Source: Candidatus Hodarchaeota archaeon (GTDB lineage Archaea; Asgardarchaeota; Heimdallarchaeia; Hodarchaeales; YT1-057). Taken from it: 11,415 nucleotides of DNA. The notes beneath the pieces were generated by a model. It did no database searches. It was not told where the DNA came from and saw only the letters and a list, made by a program, of their open reading frames with translations. Location: assembly GCA_016839955.1 (NCBI GenBank), contig JAEOTI010000349.1:1-11415 (forward strand). Reading direction: 5' to 3'. This document shows, one piece after another, positions 1 to 5,078 of this stretch (positions are counted from its first letter, which is position 1; each line of letters opens with the position of its first letter). The translations under genes were made by a program, and so were the position numbers.

Positions 1-253
1 AACAAGTAGTTCCTGACGCTGCTCCAAGATAAAGTATATTACCAGAAAAATCTGTGAGTTCAAAGCCTTTTAATATTGCAGCAGCAAGTTTTGATCTATG
101 AGGATTCCATTCACGATATTCTTTCCCTTCCAAATCTATCAAACGTTCACCATAAACAGAAATTCCTGGATTTGCATTAATTGTGGTTAATCGAATTCCT
201 TCGGAGATGGAAATTAGATAACTTCCAGGAAATGCTGCTTGTTTGATTGACAT
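1..253 (-). CDS. flpA: Fibrillarin-like rRNA/tRNA 2'-O-methyltransferase, N-terminal part (runs off left edge)
   Basis: Fibrillarin is the SAM-dependent methyltransferase of the archaeal C/D-box sRNP. It methylates ribose 2'-OH groups of rRNA and tRNA at sites chosen by guide RNAs. Reading leftward from ATG at 253-251 gives 84 residues with no stop. The segment [14 protein letters not shown] and then [12 protein letters not shown] are typical of fibrillarin; the second is SAM-binding motif I. The rest of the methyltransferase fold lies outside the window; the family is usually about 230 residues. The start lies two bases after the nop5 stop codon, which implies co-transcription and coupled translation with its protein partner Nop5. 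No strong Shine-Dalgarno is visible, only purine-rich codons at the end of nop5. The identification is strong because both the motifs and the neighbour agree. Confidence 0.93.
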   Translation of the reverse strand, partial: MSIKQAAFPGSYLISISEGIRLTTINANPGISVYGERLIDLEGKEYREWNPHRSKLAAAILKGFELTDFSGNILYLGAASGTTC

Positions 254-255
254 TT

Positions 256-1494
256 CTATCTCTTCTTCTTAGGTCGTTCTGGTCTTCTTTTTCGTCTTTG
301 TCTTGAGCGACGAGAAATTTCTTGTCTTCCTAAACCTGTTGGCTTCTTTTTTCGTGGTGGTTCAGAATATATTGTACTAATTTCATTAATTCGGGTTTCA
401 ATTGCTTTTTGAAGCTCATCAGCAATAAAAGATCCCGAAAAATGATCTACTCTTGCAGCAATGCTCAATTTACCAGCTAAAAGTCTAGCGATTTTTCCTC
501 GTTGGTGAATCGGTGCTCTATGTACCAATGGGGATTGAAAAAGAAAACCATGTTTTGGAGGTTTACTTCCTTCTTTAAGCGACCGAAATAATGCTTTTTC
601 AGCGCCTAATACTTGCATTGTGCTTGATGGTTTCTTAGCTAAATTTTCTAAACTACCTGCACTGGCAATTAAACGGGCACCTAAACGACCACCGACTAAA
701 GCGGCAATATTAGGTGCAATACCAGTCATTATTCCATCAATGTAGTTATCTAGTTGGTCCCGAACGCGTGAAATTTCAACACCAAACGAAGCTAACTGTT
801 GTATGGGTTTAATATCTTCTTCAGCAAGTTTTGATCCTAAAGATACTTCCTTTGCTTCTAAAATTCTATCTCTTCGTTTTTCAGATAATTCTGAAAGGTT
901 TTCAGCTATAAAATTTTCTTTAGAACCAAGTCGAACTAGTCTACAAAATTGAAGGTTGTCACGGACAAAATCGAATAGTTCAGGAAAATGAACCATATAC
1001 CACTCATAGACTCGATTTGATACTAGGTTAAAAACGCGATCCATATCATCAATTGCATGGATTGCTTGAACTACATAGCGATCTCGAGCTTCGCTTTGAT
1101 CTCTTAGACGATTTTTAGCAAGGGACATCCCAATTTCTCTTAATGAATTATAAGCTACTTCTAAAGAAGAAAACACTCCTTCTGAAACCAAAAAATCGGT
1201 AAAATCTATGCGAGGTATTTGGGATGGTTCTCTATCAGATATGTCGGGTTTATCCAACTCTAAAAAGCCATATAAGCCTAAATTTTCTTTTTCTTTGCTT
1301 AATATTTCTCTTATGTTGTTTTTCTTAACGAATTCGTCGAATAAAGTTGAAGATTTTCCGTTTTTTAACAGAGTAATATTTTCTACACATTCTGAAGGGG
1401 ATTCTCCGAGATACACCCAATTCCTCATTCTTAATTCTTCTTTATCACTTTGAATGATAAACAAGATATTTCCAAACCAATGTAATGAAAGCAA
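256..1494 (-). CDS. nop5: Nop5 (Nop56/Nop58 family) C/D-box sRNP core protein
   Basis: Nop5 bridges L7Ae-bound C/D guide RNA and fibrillarin in the RNA 2'-O-methylation complex. The 412-residue product has an N-terminal fibrillarin-binding domain (about 1-110), a helical coiled-coil region (about 120-255) and a C-terminal Nop domain. The Nop signature GAEKALFR is at 297-304, followed by [11 protein letters not shown] at 315-325 and an [12 protein letters not shown] helix. The last 35 residues are an extremely basic Lys/Arg/Pro tail, reminiscent of the charged tails of eukaryotic Nop56/58. The length is normal for archaea. The start is TTG: an in-frame TAG lies just upstream, and a GGAGTGA Shine-Dalgarno at about 1509-1503 sits 8-9 bases before it. 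The first in-frame ATG (residue 23) would cut the first beta strand. The gene lies 22 bp after the GPN GTPase gene and 2 bp before fibrillarin, so these three look like one operon. Confidence 0.95.
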   Translation of the reverse strand: MLSLHWFGNILFIIQSDKEELRMRNWVYLGESPSECVENITLLKNGKSSTLFDEFVKKNNIREILSKEKENLGLYGFLELDKPDISDREPSQIPRIDFTDFLVSEGVFSSLEVAYNSLREIGMSLAKNRLRDQSEARDRYVVQAIHAIDDMDRVFNLVSNRVYEWYMVHFPELFDFVRDNLQFCRLVRLGSKENFIAENLSELSEKRRDRILEAKEVSLGSKLAEEDIKPIQQLASFGVEISRVRDQLDNYIDGIMTGIAPNIAALVGGRLGARLIASAGSLENLAKKPSSTMQVLGAEKALFRSLKEGSKPPKHGFLFQSPLVHRAPIHQRGKIARLLAGKLSIAARVDHFSGSFIADELQKAIETRINEISTIYSEPPRKKKPTGLGRQEISRRSRQRRKRRPERPKKKR

Positions 1495-1502
1495 AAACTA
1501 TT

Positions 1503-1509
1503 TCACTCC
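1503..1509 (-). promoter_or_regulatory. Shine-Dalgarno deciding the TTG start of nop5
   Basis: Read on the minus strand, GGAGTGA lies in the 22-bp gap between the GPN GTPase stop and nop5, 8-9 bases before TTG at 1494. It matches the archaeal anti-Shine-Dalgarno (core GGAGGTGA) with one base missing. No ATG or GTG lies at suitable spacing, so this site argues that TTG is the real initiation codon. Confidence 0.65.
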
Positions 1510-1516
1510 ATATTTC

Positions 1517-2290
1517 TTAGAATCCAGAGATTTTCCAATCTTCTCCAGACGTTAAAATTCTCGATATCGCTGCAGAAACTTCAGGAATACCATCACCTTC
1601 GAAGACTGAAACTGGGATTATTTCACTTTCTAATTGTATATGCTCACCCGGAATTTGAGCCATACCAAGGGCAAGTTCACGTCCTAAACCACTTTCACTT
1701 TCGATGGCATCAATAAGAAGATCAATGTTCTCAGACCAACTAACAACACGTTCGATTTCATCAAATTCTAATAAATCGCTTTTAGTAAGAATATGAAAAG
1801 AAGGAAGTCCTAATCTAATGTTCACTGCAGTCGAGAGGAGACGAATAGAAACGTAACTTAAGGGATTTCTACATAAATTCGCATCTAAAAGGAATAAACT
1901 GACCGTACGATCAACATCAAATTGATTGCTTATAATTCTCCCAGATTCTCGATAAGCATACAATTCAATTTGTCCAGGAGTATCAATTAAACAAACATCG
2001 GGTGTAAAATCTTCAATTTCCTCTAATATTTCATCAAAATGGGCTGCTAGTAAATCCGTCGCAGCTATCATTGCGCCATTAGGTCCAAGATCATAATCTT
2101 CTGTAATAATATTCACATCAATCATTTCACGACAATCAACATCAGCACTATAAGGAATATGACGGACAGCTGGATCTAAATTGACTGCAATCACATTTAC
2201 ACCTTGTGTTGAAATCCAATTTTTTAGGGCATTAGTTAGAACAGTTTTTCCAGACCCGGCGGTTCCTATCAAGAAAACAGTTTGGATCAA
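1517..2290 (-). CDS. GPN-loop GTPase (archaeal XAB1/Pab0955-type)
   Basis: This is a homodimeric GTPase of the GPN family. Eukaryotic GPN1-3 act in RNA polymerase II assembly and import; the archaeal role is less clear. The 257 residues carry all family marks: P-loop GTAGSGKT at 9-16, the family-defining Gly-Pro-Asn loop at 69-71 (LGPNGAM), G3 DTPGQ at 103-107 and base-recognition TKSD at 169-172. The length is normal for archaeal members. The start appears to be TTG at 2290: no ATG lies in frame back to an upstream stop, and the P-loop strand begins at once, as in homologues. There is no clear Shine-Dalgarno. A TATA-like AATATAAC about 30 bases upstream suggests a leaderless or very short-leader mRNA. 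It is the first gene of a likely operon with nop5 and fibrillarin, so a role in RNA or ribosome-related assembly is plausible but inferred. Confidence 0.93.
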   Translation of the reverse strand: MIQTVFLIGTAGSGKTVLTNALKNWISTQGVNVIAVNLDPAVRHIPYSADVDCREMIDVNIITEDYDLGPNGAMIAATDLLAAHFDEILEEIEDFTPDVCLIDTPGQIELYAYRESGRIISNQFDVDRTVSLFLLDANLCRNPLSYVSIRLLSTAVNIRLGLPSFHILTKSDLLEFDEIERVVSWSENIDLLIDAIESESGLGRELALGMAQIPGEHIQLESEIIPVSVFEGDGIPEVSAAISRILTSGEDWKISGF

Positions 2291-2314
2291 AATTATTTGC
2301 TCATTTTTGTTTAA

Positions 2315-2330
2315 TCGTTATATTCTTTTT
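2315..2330 (-). promoter_or_regulatory. Candidate BRE/TATA promoter of the GPN-nop5-flpA operon
   Basis: On the minus strand an A-rich stretch runs into GAATATAAC (TATA centre near 2321). An archaeal start site 25-27 bases downstream would fall near 2294, only a few bases before the TTG codon at 2290. This would give an almost leaderless transcript, in keeping with the missing Shine-Dalgarno. The region is AT-rich throughout, so the match is suggestive only. Confidence 0.4.
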
Positions 2331-2428
2331 TTGCTTTTTGAGAACCAAAATAAATCAGATAACTTAAAATCGCAATTTTTGTTTGAATATCGTAATCTGA
2401 TAAAATCAAAGAATGGAAACTAAGAAAA

Positions 2429-2446
2429 ACATTGTAAAAACAATGT
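2429..2446. repeat. Perfect inverted repeat, 7-bp arms, AAAA spacer, in the divergent promoter region
   Basis: ACATTGT (2429-2435) and ACAATGT (2440-2446) are exact reverse complements around AAAA. The element lies about 65 bp upstream of the nadM start and about 140 bp upstream of the GPN GTPase start, inside the only intergenic region shared by the two divergent operons. It could be an operator for a dimeric regulator or a small RNA hairpin. Nothing in the sequence tells which, and AT-rich DNA can produce such repeats by chance. Confidence 0.45.
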
Positions 2447-2488
2447 AGACAGAATAAATCAACGAGAAAAAAGGAAATTGATTCGAAT

Positions 2489-2515
2489 TCATGATCATGA
2501 GTGAAAAATCATGAG
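2489..2515 (+). promoter_or_regulatory. nadM translation-start region: 12-bp palindrome, 7-codon upstream ORF and Shine-Dalgarno
   Basis: TCATGATCATGA (2489-2500) is a perfect 12-bp palindrome just before the nadM start. ATG at 2491 opens a seven-codon reading frame (MIMSEKS) whose TGA at 2512-2514 overlaps the nadM ATG as ATGA. The octamer ATCATGAG occurs twice, at 2494-2501 and 2508-2515; the second copy contains the true start. GAGTGA at 2499-2504 lies six bases before ATG 2511 and is the probable Shine-Dalgarno. It overlaps the palindrome, so a bound protein or RNA structure there could affect initiation. Confidence 0.4.
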
Positions 2516-3050
2516 AGCACTCTTTGTTGGACGGTTTCAACCCTTTCACTTTGGACATTTAGCTCTGGTAAAAAAAATCCTGACAGAGAAAGATATTGAC
2601 TCACTAATTATTGCTATTGGTTCCACCCAACACTCTCATTCGTTAGAAAATCCTTTCACTTGCGGTGAGCGCATCTTAATGATTGGTTCTGTAATTTTTG
2701 AAGAACTCTATAATAAAGACAAGATTTCTCCTGCAAAAATATTCGTTGTACCTGTTCCTGATGTGGAAAGAAATGCTATTTGGGTTTCTCATCTTGAATC
2801 ATACTGTCCACCATTTCAAATAATTTATTCTAATAATCCACTCGTTAATCGTCTTTTTTCAGAATCAAACTATGAAGTGCGAGATATTGAACTAATTGAA
2901 AGAGACAAGTTTTGGGGAACTGAAGTTCGTCGAAGAATGTTAAAAGGGCAAGACTGGCGAGATCTAGTCCCAAATGCAGTTTTTAAAGTCATTAAAAAGC
3001 TTCAAATTGCTGAAAGAATGCAAAGTTTACAGCATTTAGACAACCTATAA
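2511..3050 (+). CDS. nadM: Archaeal-type nicotinamide mononucleotide adenylyltransferase
   Basis: NadM joins NMN and ATP to make NAD+ and pyrophosphate in the last common step of NAD synthesis, in the cytoplasm. The 179-residue protein is of normal length for the archaeal family. It shows the nucleotidyltransferase motif GRFQPFHFGHL at 7-17 with the two catalytic/phosphate-binding His residues (H13, H16), NPFTCGER at 47-54, SNNPLV at 107-112, and WGTEVRRRM at 135-143, equivalent to the C-terminal ISxTxxR-like ATP-binding motif. ATG 2511 is chosen because the Rossmann strand begins at once and GAGTGA lies six bases upstream. It heads a compact plus-strand operon with nog1 (17-bp gap) and truA, and is divergent from the GPN-nop5-flpA operon. 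The pairing of NAD synthesis with ribosome and tRNA maturation is probably a housekeeping arrangement. Confidence 0.95.
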   Translation: MRALFVGRFQPFHFGHLALVKKILTEKDIDSLIIAIGSTQHSHSLENPFTCGERILMIGSVIFEELYNKDKISPAKIFVVPVPDVERNAIWVSHLESYCPPFQIIYSNNPLVNRLFSESNYEVRDIELIERDKFWGTEVRRRMLKGQDWRDLVPNAVFKVIKKLQIAERMQSLQHLDNL

Positions 3051-3059
3051 AGTGAGGAG
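3051..3059 (+). promoter_or_regulatory. Ribosome binding site of nog1
   Basis: AGTGAGGAG follows the nadM stop codon directly and lies eight bases before ATG 3068. It contains GAGG/GTGA elements complementary to the archaeal 16S 3' end. With a 17-bp gap and no room for a promoter, it shows that nog1 is translated from the nadM transcript. Confidence 0.6.
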
Positions 3060-3067
3060 TTTTTTAA

Positions 3068-4126
3068 ATGGGGATAAAGAGAGGGATAAATGGAAACCCG
3101 TTTGCTGAGATTCCTACAATTCCTGATGCGGAAACTTTAAACCGTAAGGTAATGAAAACTGCAATGAAATCTTCTGCCGGTGGAACCTCTCAATTTTTAC
3201 CCCCTTTAACTCGTATTCGACGTATAGAAGCTCGAAGGATGGAAGTAGGCGGTAAAACGTTACGAGATAGGATTGACAAAGTAGCACTTAGTTTTCCAAA
3301 CCTTGACAAAATTCATCCATTTTTCCAAGAAACATTGGATATTCTTTTTGAGATTGGTTTAGTAAAAAAGGCCCTAGGAAGGTTGTATGGTTCTACTTCA
3401 ACAATCTGGCAAATCAGATCACTATATGTTAGTAAGATTTGGCATGCAACATTTCCTCTTGAAGCAAAGAAAGCACGGCAAGATGGGTTAGCACGTTTAT
3501 TTAGTGTCTCAAAACGTCTTCGTGGGGCATTGACTTTTTTAGAAGACATACGATCCCAAATGAAATGTTTACCTGGTATTGACCCCGGTCAACCATCTAT
3601 AGTAATTGCAGGTTATCCTAATGTTGGTAAATCAACTTTAATTAGATCTGTTACTCAAGCACGTCCAGAGATCGCAAGCTATCCTTTTACAACTCAAGAA
3701 GTAAATATTGGTCATTTTAAAATTAATTCTATTCCATGTCAAATTATTGATACTCCTGGTGTGTTAGATAGACCTGTGGAAGAAAGGAATCCGATTGAAA
3801 AACGGGCTCTTGCAGCGATTCGACATCTAGCATGGGTTCTCGTATTTCTAATTGATCCAACCGAGACTTGTGGATTTGCAGTTAAATCCCAATTAAAACT
3901 TCTTGATGAATTTAGAGATATGCTAAAACCTATTCCAATTCAAATTGCTTATAATAAAGCAGATATTCTCCCACTTAGTGACTTAGACGATAGTCTCGTC
4001 CCCTTCGAAGATAAAGACGATTTAACTGAATTAATTGCATATAATCGTGATTCAGTTGTTGAAGTACTAAAAAAAGCCCTTTCTAAAGTTAATTTTGACC
4101 GTGAAAAAATATTATCTCTTCGTTGA
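3068..4126 (+). CDS. nog1: NOG1-family ribosome-biogenesis GTPase
   Basis: Nog1 is an Obg-related GTPase that binds the maturing large ribosomal subunit near the peptidyl-transferase centre and tunnel exit. The 352-residue product has the N-terminal helical-bundle domain (about 1-165, with basic stretches such as RIRRIEARR at 49-57) followed by the GTPase domain. The GTPase motifs are G1 GYPNVGKST at 182-190, the FTTQ switch I at 207-210 with the G2 threonine, G3 DTPG at 228-231 and G4 NKAD at 296-299. It ends soon after the G domain, as archaeal Nog1 does, and lacks the long C-terminal extension of the eukaryotic protein. ATG 3068 has a good Shine-Dalgarno. It sits between nadM and truA with gaps of 17 and 19 bp, so these three form an operon. 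Confidence 0.93.
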   Translation: MGIKRGINGNPFAEIPTIPDAETLNRKVMKTAMKSSAGGTSQFLPPLTRIRRIEARRMEVGGKTLRDRIDKVALSFPNLDKIHPFFQETLDILFEIGLVKKALGRLYGSTSTIWQIRSLYVSKIWHATFPLEAKKARQDGLARLFSVSKRLRGALTFLEDIRSQMKCLPGIDPGQPSIVIAGYPNVGKSTLIRSVTQARPEIASYPFTTQEVNIGHFKINSIPCQIIDTPGVLDRPVEERNPIEKRALAAIRHLAWVLVFLIDPTETCGFAVKSQLKLLDEFRDMLKPIPIQIAYNKADILPLSDLDDSLVPFEDKDDLTELIAYNRDSVVEVLKKALSKVNFDREKILSLR

Positions 4127-4130
4127 CCTT

Positions 4131-4138
4131 GAGAGTGA
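4131..4138 (+). promoter_or_regulatory. Shine-Dalgarno deciding the TTG start of truA
   Basis: GAGAGTGA lies in the 19-bp nog1-truA gap, seven bases before TTG at 4146. The nearest ATG (4157) is out of frame. The same GAGTGA core precedes nop5 and nadM, so it looks like the ribosome-binding signal this organism favours. Confidence 0.6.
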
Positions 4139-4145
4139 ATAATCT

Positions 4146-4988
4146 TTGACAAAACGATGGGCATTTCGTATTGCTTATCTCGGGCTTAATTTTCACGGGT
4201 TTCAAAGGCAATTAGATGTACCAACAGTTGAAGAACATCTTTTATTTGCATTAAACCGGGCTAGGATTATTAATATTGAAAAATTACAAAATCATCGATA
4301 TGCTTGTGCAGCAAGGACAGATAGAGGTGTTAGCGCAATTGAACAGACTATAGCTCTTGATTCATCTATGAATCCTAATTTAAATCAAATTAATACTTAT
4401 TTACCTAAGTCGATAAGTGTTTGGGCACATACTGAAGTACCTGACCACTTTCATCCAAAATCTGATTGTAAACTGAAATCCTATAGTTATTTTTTTTATG
4501 AACCTCAAGAGATTGATATTGGACTTATGAAAAGATCTGCTGAATTAATTGAAGGTACACATAATTTTAGGTTTTTTACTAGGACAGATCCAAAAAGAAA
4601 CCAGGAATTCAATCGTACGGTTAAAAAAATTGAAATTAAGAGGAATGGTCCAATAATCTGCTTTCATTTTTCTGCTAATGGCTTTCTATGGCAACAATGT
4701 CGAAGGATAGTCAACCACTTAATTGAGATTGGTAAAAATATTATTGCTCCAAATGTGACAATTTCTCTTTTAAATTGTGCAGAAGGTATTCCTAGACCAG
4801 CTCCTGCACCTCCAGAAGGACTTATCCTATTAAGAGCGCAATATGACGGGATCAAATTTAATAAAGGTTCTAAAAACTTAATAAAGAAATCAAATTACCT
4901 TAATTCTCTCTTAGAAAAGTATTACACACAATTTTATATCGTAAACACAATAAAAACCCATATCCAAGAAACTATATTGGATTCATAG
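4146..4988 (+). CDS. truA: tRNA pseudouridine(38-40) synthase TruA
   Basis: TruA converts uridines at positions 38-40 of the tRNA anticodon arm to pseudouridine. The 280-residue protein has the N-terminal strand with YLGLNFHGFQRQ (11-22) and the catalytic motif ARTDRGVSA, in which D59 is the nucleophile. In the C-terminal half GFLWQQCRRIVNHL (179-192) corresponds to the family's FLxxxVRxIVxxL helix, and APPEGLILL (221-229) matches the conserved end motif. The last 50 residues are a polar, Lys/Asn-rich extension of unknown role. The start is TTG: a GAGAGTGA site is correctly spaced and the first strand follows at once. It is the third gene of the nadM-nog1-truA operon. The 90 bp after it separate it from the next gene, which probably has its own promoter. 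Confidence 0.93.
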   Translation: MTKRWAFRIAYLGLNFHGFQRQLDVPTVEEHLLFALNRARIINIEKLQNHRYACAARTDRGVSAIEQTIALDSSMNPNLNQINTYLPKSISVWAHTEVPDHFHPKSDCKLKSYSYFFYEPQEIDIGLMKRSAELIEGTHNFRFFTRTDPKRNQEFNRTVKKIEIKRNGPIICFHFSANGFLWQQCRRIVNHLIEIGKNIIAPNVTISLLNCAEGIPRPAPAPPEGLILLRAQYDGIKFNKGSKNLIKKSNYLNSLLEKYYTQFYIVNTIKTHIQETILDS

Positions 4989-4995
4989 GTTTTCA

Positions 4996-5032
4996 GCGAT
5001 TAGTCTAAGTTCTTAAGGGCGATTAGTTTGAG
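4996..5032 (+). repeat. Two imperfect direct repeats (14 bp, 23-bp period) upstream of hdrA
   Basis: GCGATTAGTCTAAG (4996-5009) and GCGATTAGTTTGAG (5019-5032) agree at 12 of 14 bases. The 23-bp period is close to two helical turns. They lie just upstream of a TATA-like GATATAC (5046-5052), where an archaeal regulator could block or assist TBP/TFB binding. No third copy was seen before the TrmB-like gene. The operator role is inference. Confidence 0.45.
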
Positions 5033-5041
5033 AAACATGAT

Positions 5042-5053
5042 CTTAGATATACA
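5042..5053 (+). promoter_or_regulatory. Candidate TATA promoter of hdrA-mvhD
   Basis: CTTAGATATACA is the best TATA-like element in the 90-bp gap after truA. A start site 25-27 bases downstream of its centre would fall near 5075, a few bases before ATG 5079. Only a weak purine stretch precedes the ATG, so a short or absent leader is likely. The two direct repeats lie directly upstream. Confidence 0.4.
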
Positions 5054-5078
5054 ACGATTTTGTTCGTAGGGATAATAG

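Noticed and set aside
1208..1453. 81-residue plus-strand open frame inside nop5
   Set aside because: It is antisense to a well-conserved gene, with low-complexity Phe/Ser/Leu content.
2181..2423. 80-residue plus-strand open frame over the start of the GPN gene
   Set aside because: It overlaps the P-loop region of the GPN GTPase on the other strand, has no ribosome-binding site or domain, and crosses the likely promoter.
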